From Nocardioides sp. CER19 (GTDB taxonomy: Bacteria; Actinomycetota; Actinomycetes; Propionibacteriales; Nocardioidaceae), in assembly GCF_029846275.1 (NCBI RefSeq), contig NZ_JARVWS010000003.1:310001-374000 (forward strand): a DNA stretch of 64,000 nt, in the 5' to 3' direction. Under the pieces are notes generated by a model. It did no database searches, was not told where the DNA came from, and worked only from the letters and a program-made list of their open reading frames with translations. This document shows positions 54,476 through 63,280 of the stretch, piece after piece (positions within the stretch are counted from its first letter, which is position 1; each line of letters starts with the position of its first letter). Made by a program: the position numbers and the translations under genes.

Positions 54476-55284
54476 CCGCCACGATCGTCTTTCCCGACAC
54501 CATCGAGGCCGAGCCGGCCCGACGGACCGCTCAGCCCATCCCGACCACCCGACTCGTCAAGGTCGAGCTGCGCAAGATGTTCAACACCCGCTCGGGATTC
54601 TGGATGCTCATCAGCATCGGCGTCCTGTCGCCCATCTCGGCCGGGTCGCTCCTCGTCCTCGGCCTCAACAGCGACGTCACCTACCAGAACTTCGTGAGGG
54701 CGAGCGGGTACCCGATGTCAGTGATCTTGCCGATCATCGCGATCCTGGCCGTCACAGGTGAGTGGAACCAGCGAAGTGGGCTCACGACCTTCACGCTGGT
54801 GCCGAGCCGCGGCCGCGTGATCGGCGCCAAGGCGATCGCGACCCTCCTGGTGGGCCTCGGCGCCGTCTCCGTCGCCTTCGCGGTCGGCGCCCTCGGCAAC
54901 GTGGCCGGGTCCGCGCTCGCAGGCGTCGACACCGCGTGGGACATTTCGTTGTCCATGGCTCTCCAGGTGATGCTCTACAACCTGGTCGGCATGGCCTTCG
55001 GCTTCGCCCTCGGTGTCGTGCTGCGCAACTCCGCGGCCGCGATCGTGGGCTACTTCGTCGCTTCACTGGTCATGCCGGGCATCCTCACGCTCCTGGCTCA
55101 GGTGCGTTCGTGGTTCGAGGACCTGCAGCCGTGGATCGACTGGCACTACACGCAGGTGGCGCTCCTCGATGGCGCCACGAACACTGTCAAGGAGTGGGCG
55201 ATGCTCGGCTCGACCACGATGATCTGGATCGCCCTTCCCCTCGTCATCGGACTGCTGTCCCTGCGCCGCTCCGAGGTCAAGTAG
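54472..55284 (+). CDS. ABC-2 type transporter permease
   Basis: A 270-residue permease with about six transmembrane segments. It has an N-terminal RLVKVELRKMFNTRSGFWML coupling segment and NQRSGLTTFTLVPSRGRVIG (about residues 98-117), typical of ABC-2 export permeases partnered with NatA-like ATPases. Substrate unknown: a lipid, lantibiotic or drug are all possible. A hairpin terminator follows. Confidence 0.88.
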   Translation: MTATIVFPDTIEAEPARRTAQPIPTTRLVKVELRKMFNTRSGFWMLISIGVLSPISAGSLLVLGLNSDVTYQNFVRASGYPMSVILPIIAILAVTGEWNQRSGLTTFTLVPSRGRVIGAKAIATLLVGLGAVSVAFAVGALGNVAGSALAGVDTAWDISLSMALQVMLYNLVGMAFGFALGVVLRNSAAAIVGYFVASLVMPGILTLLAQVRSWFEDLQPWIDWHYTQVALLDGATNTVKEWAMLGSTTMIWIALPLVIGLLSLRRSEVK

Positions 55285-55306
55285 TCGCACACACGGGCGG
55301 CGCTCT

Positions 55307-55330
55307 CCGGAACCCCACTGTGGGTTCCGG
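55307..55330 (+). terminator. Hairpin terminator after the ABC permease
   Basis: A 9-bp perfect stem CCGGAACCC / GGGTTCCGG with a six-base loop, and an outer GCGGCG / CGCCGC pairing. It closes the ABC operon. Confidence 0.7.
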
Positions 55331-55399
55331 ATACCGCCGCTCCGGGGTGCGTCGGCTTAGCGCCCCCGTCATGACGTCGCCCGGCGCGAGAAGGGGGGA

Positions 55400-55770
55400 A
55401 CCGCCCCGTCCCCCTCGTCATCGGCATCCTGCTCGCCCTCATGGGCCCCGACGTTGCGCGGTATCTGGGCAGCGCGTCGTACGACGAGATCAGCGACCTG
55501 CGCTCGGGTCCCCCGCCGAGCCGGGCCCGGTCAGCCCCCGGGAGCCGTCGGGCCCGACGTCCCGGTGACCCTGGTCGGCGCGCAGGACCCGCAGCTGAAC
55601 TTGTGGGCTCTGGCTGGTCAAGTGGTTCCTGGTGTTCTTCGCGATCCTGGTCACCGGCCGCTCTGATCGGCGCGCTGCCGTTGGCGCCCTTGCCCGACCT
55701 GTTGGTCGGCCTGAACCGGTGGGTCTACCGCGTGACCGCGTACGTCGCCCTGATGCTGGCCGGCCGATGA
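55400..55770 (+). pseudogene. Decayed DUF4389-like membrane protein gene with several frameshifts
   Basis: Protein-like fragments follow in three frames: VPLVIGILLALMGPDVARYL (frame of 55441), then VGPDVPVTLVGAQDPQLNLW (next frame), LWLVKWFLVFFAILVTGRS (third frame) and DLLVGLNRWVYRVTAYVALM (first frame again, stop 55768-55770). The order and the motifs LVKW, FFAILxTGR and VGLxRWxYRVxAY resemble the DUF4389 domain. At least three small indels are needed to join them, so no functional product is expected. The family call is by recognition of pattern, not a search. Confidence 0.5.
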
Positions 55771-56038
55771 GCGTCGTCCTGACCGTCAGGTGGAGGTGTG
55801 ACGATGCCTCGCTGAACTCCATCCACTCACGGCATGGATCAACCGGTGCGAGGTGCACCAGCGGCCTTGTCCCCAAGATTCCCCCGACGGCGTGCCCACC
55901 CAGCGCCCACTGGACGCCCAGGCCGGACGTGTCTCCGCACCGGGTCGCGTGCCCGACGGACCCGTGGCCGGAGACCTCGGAGCGGGTGGTCGCGGTGAGA
56001 CCGAGCCTCCCGGCAGGTGCGCGCTGACCATCCATCGG
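55771..56038. other. No gene seen
   Basis: This stretch between the pseudogene and the fhs stop has short frames on both strands without protein character or known motifs. No repeat or strong hairpin was found. Confidence 0.6.
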
Positions 56039-57718
56039 TCAAGACAGACCAACGATGGTCCCGTCGTCGAGCAGGTCGATCCGGGCGGCGGCAGGTTTCG
56101 CCGGCAGCCCGGGCATCGTCATCACGTCACCGCAGACGAGGACCACGAACCCCGCACCCGCAGAGAGCCTGACCTCCCGCACGTGCAGGTCGTGGCCGGA
56201 CGGCGCCCCCCGCAAGGTGGCGTCGGTCGAGAAGGAGTACTGCGTCTTGGCGACGCAGACCGGCAGGCCGCCGTACCCGTCGGCCTCGAGTCGGTCGAGC
56301 CGGCGCTTGGCCTTGCCGTCCCACGTGACGCTGGACGCGCCGTAGAGCCGATGGGCGAGTGTCTCCGCCTTCTCCTTGAGGGGGAGCCCGTCGGGATAGG
56401 TGAAGGAGAACTCCATGGGACCGGGATTCTCGAGCAGGTCCAGGACGCCCTTCGCCAGGTCGGTGGCGCCGGCGCCGCCGTCGACGAAGTGGGTCGCCGG
56501 ATGGGTGCGGACGCCGAGGTCGTCGACCAGGTCGATCACCTGGGCGATCTCCGCATCCGTGTCGGTCGGGAACCGGTTGAGTGCGACCACGCACGGGATC
56601 CCGTAGACCTCACGAACGTTGCGCAGGTGCCGGGCAAGATTCTCCATGCCGCGCTCCACGGCGCCGAGGTCCTCGCGGCCCAGGTCCGAAGCATCCCTCC
56701 CGCCGTGGAACTTGAGTGCCCGAACGGTGGCGACCACGACCGCGGCATCGGGACGGAGTCCGGACTTGCGGCACTTGATGTCGACGAACTTCTCCGCGCC
56801 GAGGTCGGCCCCGAAACCGGCCTCCGTGACCACGTAGTCGGCCAGCCGCAGCGCCGCCCGGGTGGCGATCACCGAGTTGCAGCCGTGCGCGATGTTCGCG
56901 AACGGTCCGCCGTGCACGAACGCCGGAGTGTGCTCCAGGGTCTGCACCAGGTTGGGCGCGAGCGCGTCCCGCAGCAGCACCGCCATCGCGCCGTGCGCCT
57001 CGAGGTCGCGGGCCGTGACCGGCTTCTTCTCGCGGGTGTAGCCGACCACGATGTCGCCGATCCGCCGCTTGAGGTCGGCCCAGGACTCGGTCAGGCAGAA
57101 GATCGCCATCAGCTCGGAGGCCACCACGATGTCGAAGCCGTCCTCGCGGGGGTAGCCGTTCACGAGCCCGCCGAGGCCGACCACCACGTCCCGAAGTGCC
57201 CGGTCGTTGAGGTCGATCACCCGCTTCCAGTCCACCGAGCGGACGTCGATGCCCAGCGCGTTGCCGTGGTGGACGTGGTTGTCGATCAGCGTCGCCAGCA
57301 GGTTGTTCGCGGCCGCGATCGCGGCGAAGTCACCGGTGAAGTGGAGGTTGATGTCGGTCATCGGCACCACCTGTGACCACCCGCCGCCCGCCGCGCCGCC
57401 CTTCATGCCGAACACCGGACCCATCGACGGCTCCCGGAGACAGGCCATCGTCCTCAGGCCCAGCCCGCGGAGGGCGTCGGCCAACCCGACGGTGGTCGTC
57501 GTCTTCCCCTCCCCCGCCGGCGTCGGAGACATCGCCGTCATCAGGATCAGCTTGCCGAGCGGCCGTCCCTCGAGGGACTGGAGGTAGCGGAGGTCGACCT
57601 TGGCCTTGTGGTGGCCATAGGGCACCAGGTGGGCAGGCTCGATCCCGAGCTCGTCCAGGGCGACCTCGGTGATGGGGCGCAGCTCGGCCGCGTTGGCGAT
57701 CTCGATGTCCGACAGCAT
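56039..57718 (-). CDS. fhs: Formate-tetrahydrofolate ligase
   Basis: A 559-residue formyl-THF synthetase, interconverting formate + ATP + THF and 10-formyl-THF. It has the P-loop [14 protein letters not shown] (about residues 65-78), [18 protein letters not shown] (about 99-116) and [11 protein letters not shown]. In the present context it could run in the reverse direction, producing ATP and formate from methyl groups. The ATG immediately follows the upstream gene's TGA (TGAATG), so the two are one operon. Length is normal for the family. Confidence 0.96.
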   Translation of the reverse strand: MLSDIEIANAAELRPITEVALDELGIEPAHLVPYGHHKAKVDLRYLQSLEGRPLGKLILMTAMSPTPAGEGKTTTTVGLADALRGLGLRTMACLREPSMGPVFGMKGGAAGGGWSQVVPMTDINLHFTGDFAAIAAANNLLATLIDNHVHHGNALGIDVRSVDWKRVIDLNDRALRDVVVGLGGLVNGYPREDGFDIVVASELMAIFCLTESWADLKRRIGDIVVGYTREKKPVTARDLEAHGAMAVLLRDALAPNLVQTLEHTPAFVHGGPFANIAHGCNSVIATRAALRLADYVVTEAGFGADLGAEKFVDIKCRKSGLRPDAAVVVATVRALKFHGGRDASDLGREDLGAVERGMENLARHLRNVREVYGIPCVVALNRFPTDTDAEIAQVIDLVDDLGVRTHPATHFVDGGAGATDLAKGVLDLLENPGPMEFSFTYPDGLPLKEKAETLAHRLYGASSVTWDGKAKRRLDRLEADGYGGLPVCVAKTQYSFSTDATLRGAPSGHDLHVREVRLSAGAGFVVLVCGDVMTMPGLPAKPAAARIDLLDDGTIVGLS

Positions 57719-58294
57719 TCAGGCCCTCCCCTTCGTGACGCCCATGCGCCGCAGCAGGCGCGAGCGGCTCTCGGAGTCCGGCAGGGTGCGCACGTTGGAC
57801 TCCACGTTCATCCGAGCGATGGCCGACCCGGCCCTCGCCACCTCCCCGGCCGCGACCAGGTCGGACGCCAGCCCGGGCCTCGCGGCCGTGGCCGGGCGCA
57901 GGAGGTCGATCAGCACCAGGACCTCGATCGCTGTCTCGACCACCTGTGCCTGGGGCTCTGACGCATCCAGGAGGGCCGCGCCGATGGCGGAGCGTCGCTC
58001 CTCGTCGTCGGACCACGCTCCTCGGGGGACCTCCCAGACCTCGGCGACCGCACGGAAGGCTCGCTCGTCGTCGACCGCCAGCTGCTGCGCCCGGGCCACC
58101 AGCCGCACGGCCCGCTCGACGAGCACCGGCGCCTCGCAGTAGCGCGCCACCATGGCGACGAGGGCTGCGGCTTGGGCCGTGCACAAGGCCGCCACCGAGC
58201 CGCCCGCCGGAGTCGGTGTCCGGTCGGCGAGGCGGTCCAGGAAGTCGGTGACGGTTCGGGCGTCCACGTCGGCATCACGGCCCACGGGAGCCAC
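57719..58294 (-). CDS. Cyclodeaminase/cyclohydrolase-family protein (FchA/FtcD C-domain)
   Basis: A 191-residue helical protein of the formimino-THF cyclodeaminase/methenyl-THF cyclohydrolase family. The pattern TVTDFLDRLADRTPTPAGGS, then VAALCTAQAAALVAMVARYC near the start and SDLVAAGEVARAGSAIARMNVESNVRTL near the end match. Stand-alone members of this size next to fhs act as methenyl-THF cyclohydrolases (FchA) in acetogens, so that role is inferred. The start is a GTG at 58294; GTGs at 58285 and 58267 are alternatives. Operon with fhs and divergent from the MTHFR-like gene. Confidence 0.82.
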   Translation of the reverse strand: MAPVGRDADVDARTVTDFLDRLADRTPTPAGGSVAALCTAQAAALVAMVARYCEAPVLVERAVRLVARAQQLAVDDERAFRAVAEVWEVPRGAWSDDEERRSAIGAALLDASEPQAQVVETAIEVLVLIDLLRPATAARPGLASDLVAAGEVARAGSAIARMNVESNVRTLPDSESRSRLLRRMGVTKGRA

Positions 58295-58340
58295 GCTAGT
58301 GCCGCGGCCGCGCGGCGCAACCCCCATCCGGGCGAGCACC

Positions 58341-58403
58341 GTGACGCCACGCACCTCGACGGCTAGACTCCGGGCGTTGGTGCGCATCCCGAAACGAGTT
58401 CCG
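58341..58403 (+). promoter_or_regulatory. Candidate promoter and operator for the methylene-THF reductase gene
   Basis: A -35-like GTGACG (58341-58346) and -10-like TAGACT (58364-58369) are 17 bases apart. Just before the start lies CGAAACGAGTTCCG (58390-58403), an imperfect inverted repeat of six-base arms, a plausible site for the IclR regulator at the right end of the window. Tentative. Confidence 0.3.
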
Positions 58404-58405
58404 TA

Positions 58406-59254
58406 TTGCGCAACAAGGCGAGGTCCCGGCGAACCATCGTGCGCTTGCTCGAGCAGGCCCGGTACGAGGTGCTGCCCACACCCAGCGCGGAGGACCGAGT
58501 GCTCGAGCACGTGCCTCGCGTCGTCGCCGTCACCATCACCGCCTCCCCGTCCAAGGGGCTCGACGCGACGTTCGACCTCGCCGAGCGACTCGCCGGGCAC
58601 GGGTACACCGTCGTGCCGCACGTCGCGGCGCGCATGGTCCGCGACCGCGCCCAGCTGGCCGCGATCTGCGAGCGCCTGACCGGGAAGGAGATCTCGCGGA
58701 TCTTCGTGCCGGCCGGTGACGCCGACCCCGCAGGTGACTACCCCGACGCCCTGTCCCTCCTGCAGGACCTGGCCGAGCTGGGGCGCCCGTTCGCGCACGT
58801 GGGCGTGACCGGCTATCCCGAGTCCCACCCGACGATCGCTGACGACCTCACCGTGCAGTCCATGTGGGACAAGCGGCGGTATGCCACGCACGTGGTCAGC
58901 AACCTCACCTTCGACGCCGCCGTCGTCCGGGCGTGGATCCACCGCATGCGGGCTCGCGGCATCACGATGCCGCTCCTGCTCGGCGTACCAGGCCCCGTCG
59001 AGCGCGCCAAGCTGATGTCGATGGCCACCAAGATCGGGGTCGGCGAGTCCACCCGCTTCCTGATGAAGCACCGGCGGACGCTCGTCCGGCTGGCGGCTCC
59101 GGGCGGTTTCACGGGCGAGTCGTTCCTCGCCAAGTGCGCTCCGACGCTGAGCGAGCCGACCGCCCTCGTGGAGGGGCTGCACGTCTACACCTTCAACCAG
59201 CTCGCCGAGACGGAGGCCTGGCGGCAGGACCTTCTGCGGCGGCTGCAGGACTGA
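58406..59254 (+). CDS. Methylenetetrahydrofolate reductase family protein
   Basis: A 282-residue TIM-barrel protein of the MTHFR family, here expected to oxidise 5-methyl-THF to 5,10-methylene-THF with its flavin. It has VAVTITASPSKGLDATFDLA (about residues 40-59), HVAARMV, VPAGDADPAGDY (about 103-114) and HVGVTGYPESHP (about 128-139), the barrel strands of MetF-like enzymes. It is divergent from housekeeping MetF. TTG 58406 is the earliest start after an in-frame TAG; no good ribosome site is visible, and GTG 58439 is a later alternative. Its end overlaps the convergent DUF1638 gene by 62 bases. Confidence 0.82.
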   Translation: MRNKARSRRTIVRLLEQARYEVLPTPSAEDRVLEHVPRVVAVTITASPSKGLDATFDLAERLAGHGYTVVPHVAARMVRDRAQLAAICERLTGKEISRIFVPAGDADPAGDYPDALSLLQDLAELGRPFAHVGVTGYPESHPTIADDLTVQSMWDKRRYATHVVSNLTFDAAVVRAWIHRMRARGITMPLLLGVPGPVERAKLMSMATKIGVGESTRFLMKHRRTLVRLAAPGGFTGESFLAKCAPTLSEPTALVEGLHVYTFNQLAETEAWRQDLLRRLQD

Positions 59255-59855
59255 CCTGCTGCTCGGGACCCCCGCGGTCCAGCGCCCACAGGTCCGCAAG
59301 CGCGCGCTCGAGCCGCGCGTCGCCGGTCTCCACCACCGTCAGCGGGAGACCGATCCGCTCGGCCGCCGCCTGCGCCAGCGAGCGCAGCTCCTCGGCCGGC
59401 TGCTGCGCCAGCCAGACGACGCGCGTGTAGTGACCGAAGTAGGCATCGCGCAGCTCGGGCCAGCGGTCCAGCCCGAGCTCCTCCTCCACCGTCCTCGCGA
59501 AGGACCTGACCAGGAAGTCGGTGAGCAGGTAGGTGCCGGGCTGGGCAGCGAGGAGCCGTTCGATGTTCGCCGCCCCGCCGAAGAGGTCGTAGCAGTGCAG
59601 CCCGGGCAGGCGCCGAAGACCCAGCTCCTCGCACACCTCGTCCAGCGCCCCGTAGGTCCCGCAGTCGGCGTACCCGACCGCGATCGAGGAGTACGCCGGG
59701 CCGAGCCGGACCGCGGCCCGACGTACCTCCGCGGCGATGTCGGCCGGGCGGTTGTGCAGCAGCGGCGGGAGCGGGTGGACGTCGAGCGGCCAGCCGTGGC
59801 GCACCGCGATCTCTCGGCACGGGCCGGCGATCGCCCCGCAGGCCACGAGCGCCAC
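59193..59855 (-). CDS. DUF1638 protein of the corrinoid methyltransferase operon
   Basis: A protein of about 220 residues with the DUF1638 pattern: VALVACGAIAGPCREIAVRH at the start, SSIAVGYADCGTYGALDEVC (about 56-75), GLHCYDLFGG and a C-terminal tail of low complexity. Cys and His residues in these motifs could bind a metal or cofactor. DUF1638 genes tend to occur with corrinoid methyltransferase systems, but the function is not established. GTG 59855 follows the activator stop by 14 bases; an ATG at 59930 would overlap that gene and is less likely. The end overlaps the MTHFR-like gene. Confidence 0.8.
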   Translation of the reverse strand: MALVACGAIAGPCREIAVRHGWPLDVHPLPPLLHNRPADIAAEVRRAAVRLGPAYSSIAVGYADCGTYGALDEVCEELGLRRLPGLHCYDLFGGAANIERLLAAQPGTYLLTDFLVRSFARTVEEELGLDRWPELRDAYFGHYTRVVWLAQQPAEELRSLAQAAAERIGLPLTVVETGDARLERALADLWALDRGGPEQQVSPAAAAEGPAARPPSRRAG

Positions 59856-59868
59856 CCGGTCGGGCGGG

Positions 59869-61737
59869 TCAGAACGCGAGCTGGTCGACGAAACGGTCGT
59901 TGAAGTCGGGGCGGTCCGAGAGCTCGACATAGGTCACCTCCCCCAGCAGCGCCTGGGCGCCCGCGCGCTCGCGCACGGACAGCAGCGCCATCTTCGCCCC
60001 CTCGCCGGCGACGTTGCCGGCGGCGACGATGCGCAGCAACGGCAGAGCCGGGACGAGCCCGATCCGCACCGCCGCCGCGGCGGAGAGGTAGCTGCCGAAG
60101 GAGCCGGCGAGCAGGACCTGCTGCACGTCGTCCTGGTGCAGGCCGAGCTCCTCCAGCAGCAGCGTCCAGCCCGTGGAGATGGCGGCCTTCGCGAACTGCA
60201 GCTCCCGCACGTCACGCTGGGTGAGGACCACGCAGTCCTCCGGCTCGGCGTCGGGTGTCGGCCGGTGGAGGACGAAGACCCGCTGCTGCTCGAGCATCCG
60301 GAGCCGGTCCGCGAGGCTGGGGGCGACCTCCTTGGCGACGTCGTCGCTGACGAAGCGGCCCGACCGGTCGAGGAGCCCGGTCCGGACCAGCTCGGCGGCC
60401 GCGTCGACCAGCCCCGAGCCGCACAACCCCCGTGGCTCGACGTCGCCGATGACCCCGAGCTCGACGTCGTCGCCGAGACGCACGACCTCGATGGCGCCGT
60501 CGGCGGCGCGCATGCCGCACCGGATCACGCCGCCCTCGAACGCCGGACCGGCCGGCGCGGCGGTCGCCAGGATCCGGTCGCCGTCACTGACGACGATCTC
60601 GCAGTTCGTCCCCACGTCGATGAACAGGCGCGTGCGCTTGTCCCGGTCCATGCCGCTGGCCAACATGCCCGCGACGACGTCGCCGCCCACGTAGGCCCCC
60701 AGGGCCGGGAAGAAGGTCGCCCGGGCCCGCGGGTGAAGCGCCAGCCCGACCTCGGAGGCAAGGACGTCGGGCGGCTGTGCGGCGGACATCACGAACGGTG
60801 CGACGCCCAGCGGCTCGGGGTCGATCCCGAGCACCAGGGCCGTCATCGTGGCGTTGCCGGCGACGGCGACCTCGTAGACGCGAGCCGGGTCGACGCCGCC
60901 CTCCCCGCACACCTCGCCGGCCAGCGCGGCCAGCGTCTCGCACGCCGCGGCGCGCAGCCGGTCGAGTGCCTGCGGATCGAGCATCGTGGCGCTGATCCGG
61001 GTGATGACGTCGCCGCCGTAGGGCTGCTGCCGGTTCAGCGCCGACGCCACCGCGACGGGCGTCCCGGTGGTGACGTCGAGCAGGGTGGCGACGACGGTCG
61101 TGGTCCCCAGGTCGAACGCGATCGCATACTGCTCCCGTGTCGTGTCCCCCGGCTCGACGTCGATGAGCGTCTCGCCGACCACGACGGCCGTCGCCTTGAA
61201 GTCCGCCTCCCGCAGCACCGGCGGCAGCCGGCGCAGCACCGCCAGGTCGGGCGCCGGCTCCAGGTCGTCGATCGCGTCCAGGAACCGGGCGAGGTCGGTG
61301 CGCTGGTCGGCCAGGGTCGGCTCCGCCAGCTCGACGTACCTCTTCTGGATCGCCGGCCGGAGGATCACCTGACGGCCGACGCCGACGGTCGCAGCCTTGG
61401 GCCGGGTGGTGAGCGGCGGTATCTCCACCTCGAGGTCACGGGTGGCGTTGACCAGGCAGGCCAGCCGCCAGCCCGCGTCGAGCTGCTCGCGCGAGAACGT
61501 CTTGAGGTCGTGCGGCGTGGTCGGGCAGCGCTCGTCGATGCGGACCCGGCACTTGTGGCAGGTGCCGTGGCCACCGCAGGTGGAGTCGATCGCGATGCCG
61601 TTCCACGAGGCGGAGTCGAAGACGGTGACGCCCGGGGGCACGCGCACCTGGCGGTGGGTGGCGCGCTCTCGGTCGCGCACGGTGAACGACAGCTCGACGC
61701 GGCCGGTCCCGTCGTGTTGCGCCTCGGCCTCGGTCAC
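59869..61737 (-). CDS. RACo/RamA-like corrinoid protein reductive activator (ASKHA domain)
   Basis: A 622-residue protein. An N-terminal [2Fe-2S] ferredoxin domain has Cys54, Cys60, Cys63 and Cys94 (CGGHGTCHKC, then LACLV). Then follow linker and middle domains, and a C-terminal ASKHA ATPase-like domain (DUF4445; about residues 200-610) with AIAFDLGTTTVVATLLD and LFIDVGTNCEIV. It should reduce Co(II) corrinoid to Co(I) with energy from ATP, reactivating the corrinoid protein of the operon. The GTG start overlaps the methyltransferase stop by four bases. Confidence 0.93.
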   Translation of the reverse strand: MTEAEAQHDGTGRVELSFTVRDRERATHRQVRVPPGVTVFDSASWNGIAIDSTCGGHGTCHKCRVRIDERCPTTPHDLKTFSREQLDAGWRLACLVNATRDLEVEIPPLTTRPKAATVGVGRQVILRPAIQKRYVELAEPTLADQRTDLARFLDAIDDLEPAPDLAVLRRLPPVLREADFKATAVVVGETLIDVEPGDTTREQYAIAFDLGTTTVVATLLDVTTGTPVAVASALNRQQPYGGDVITRISATMLDPQALDRLRAAACETLAALAGEVCGEGGVDPARVYEVAVAGNATMTALVLGIDPEPLGVAPFVMSAAQPPDVLASEVGLALHPRARATFFPALGAYVGGDVVAGMLASGMDRDKRTRLFIDVGTNCEIVVSDGDRILATAAPAGPAFEGGVIRCGMRAADGAIEVVRLGDDVELGVIGDVEPRGLCGSGLVDAAAELVRTGLLDRSGRFVSDDVAKEVAPSLADRLRMLEQQRVFVLHRPTPDAEPEDCVVLTQRDVRELQFAKAAISTGWTLLLEELGLHQDDVQQVLLAGSFGSYLSAAAAVRIGLVPALPLLRIVAAGNVAGEGAKMALLSVRERAGAQALLGEVTYVELSDRPDFNDRFVDQLAF

Positions 61738-62615
61738 GCCGGCGCTGCCGCCTTCGCCCGGTGGGCAGCGATCCACGCCATGCCCCAGTCGTCGTGGTTC
61801 AAGAACACGTCGGCCGCCTTCACCGCCGCCACGATCTCCGGCGTCCGCACGTCCATGATCGCGCTGGTCAGGCCCGCACTCATCGCCATCGGCAACCAGG
61901 CTGCGCCCAGGGTGTGGCGGTCCGGCATGCCGAAGGAGGTGTTCGACGCGCCGCAGCTCATGTTCACGCCGTACTCGTCGCGGATACGGCGCATGGTCTC
62001 GAACGTCACCAGCGAGGTCGCGGTGTCCGCGCCGATCGGCATGGCCAGCGGATCGATGACGAGGTCTGCTCTGGGGATCCCGTACTCCTCGGTCGCCACC
62101 GTGATGATCTTGCCGGTCAGCGCCAGGCGCTTGTCGGCGTCCATCGGGATCTCGTCCTCGTCGTTCGGCAGCGCGATCACCGCGGCGCCGTGCTGCTTGA
62201 CCAGCGGCAGGATGGCCGCGAGCCGCTCGTCCTCGGCGGTGACCGAGTTGACCAGCGCCTTCCCTTCGTACGCCGCCAGGCCCGCCTCGAGTGCCTCGAC
62301 GACCGAGGAGTCGATGCAGACCGGCAGGTCGGTCAGCGACTGCACCAGCCGGATGGCCTGGTCGAGCAGGGCGGGCTCGTCGGTGAGCGGGACGCCCATG
62401 TTGATGTCCAGCACGTCGGCGCCGCCCTCGACCTGCGCCCTGACGTCGCGCTCGACCGCAGACAGGTCCCCCGCGCGAAGCTGCTCCTGGAAGAGCCGGC
62501 GGCCCGTCGGGTTGATGCGTTCGCCGATCAGGCAGAAGCGCTGGTCGTGTCCGATCACGACCTCCTTGCTCGCCGAGCGCAGGACCGTGTGCAGCGGCTC
62601 CCCGTCGTACCGCAT
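61734..62615 (-). CDS. Methyl-corrinoid:tetrahydrofolate methyltransferase (MeTr/DHPS fold)
   Basis: A 293-residue TIM-barrel of the dihydropteroate synthase-like superfamily. The folate-binding FCLIGERINPTGRR is at about residues 27-40, with DINMGVPLTDEP (about 70-81), INSV-like VNSVTAEDERL (about 121-131) and SCGASNTSFGMP (about 205-216). This is the MtgA/AcsE/MetH-type methyltransferase rather than a true DHPS. It should take a methyl group from the corrinoid protein to THF. ATG 62615 overlaps the corrinoid protein stop by one base (TGATG). Confidence 0.93.
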   Translation of the reverse strand: MRYDGEPLHTVLRSASKEVVIGHDQRFCLIGERINPTGRRLFQEQLRAGDLSAVERDVRAQVEGGADVLDINMGVPLTDEPALLDQAIRLVQSLTDLPVCIDSSVVEALEAGLAAYEGKALVNSVTAEDERLAAILPLVKQHGAAVIALPNDEDEIPMDADKRLALTGKIITVATEEYGIPRADLVIDPLAMPIGADTATSLVTFETMRRIRDEYGVNMSCGASNTSFGMPDRHTLGAAWLPMAMSAGLTSAIMDVRTPEIVAAVKAADVFLNHDDWGMAWIAAHRAKAAAPA

Positions 62616-63280
62616 CACGCCGGCACCTTCGCGCGACGCTCGTGGAGCAGGGCCTTCGCCTTCTTGACGGTGGCGGAGGCGTCGGCCGCGTAACCGTCGG
62701 CGCCGACGGCGTCGGCGTACTCCTGGGTGACGGGAGCGCCGCCGACCATGACGATCACGGAGTCGCGGATCCCCGCCTTCTCGAGGGCGTTCATGTTGGC
62801 CTTGAACATCGGCATGGTCGTGGTGAGGAAGGCCGAGAACCCCACGATGTCGGGCTGGTGCTCCTCGATCGCCGCGACGAACCTCTCCGGCGCGACCTGC
62901 ACACCGAGGTCGACCACCTCGAAGCCGGCGCCCTCGAGCATGATGTCGACCAGGTTCTTGCCGATGTCGTGCACGTCGCCCTTGACCGTGCCCATGAGGA
63001 ACTTGCCGATGGTCTCCACCCCCGTCTCGGCCAGCAGCGGGCGCAACCGCTCCATCGCTCCCGCCATCGCGCGCCCGGCGATCAGCATCTCCGGCACGAA
63101 GAAGTCGCCGCGCTCGAACCGGGCGCCGACCTCCTCCAGCGACGGGATGAGCGCGTCGAAGAGCAGCGTCTGCGGGGCCATGTCGAGCCCGAGCCCCTCC
63201 TCGGTCAGCTCCAGCACGCGCGGGGCGTTGCCGATCAGGGTCTCGTCGTAGAGCCCCTGCAGGATCTCCTCCGGTGTCAT
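62615..63280 (-). CDS. Corrinoid (B12)-binding protein of a methyltransferase system
   Basis: A 221-residue two-domain corrinoid protein. Residues about 1-88 form the helical cap (FERGDFFVPEMLIAGRAM) and 90-215 the cobalamin-binding Rossmann domain with GDVHDIGKN (lower ligand His104), FSAFLTTTMP and GGAPVTQEYADAVGADGYA. It is MtbC/MttC/MtgC-like and would accept the methyl group from a substrate-specific methyltransferase that is not present in the window. The start overlaps the IclR gene stop by four bases (ATGA). Confidence 0.94.
   Translation of the reverse strand: MTPEEILQGLYDETLIGNAPRVLELTEEGLGLDMAPQTLLFDALIPSLEEVGARFERGDFFVPEMLIAGRAMAGAMERLRPLLAETGVETIGKFLMGTVKGDVHDIGKNLVDIMLEGAGFEVVDLGVQVAPERFVAAIEEHQPDIVGFSAFLTTTMPMFKANMNALEKAGIRDSVIVMVGGAPVTQEYADAVGADGYAADASATVKKAKALLHERRAKVPA

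Noticed and set aside
61734..62615. Dihydropteroate synthase (folP) as identity of the MeTr gene
   Set aside because: The context (corrinoid protein, activator) and the IGERINPTG pattern fit methyl-THF methyltransferases, not folate biosynthesis.
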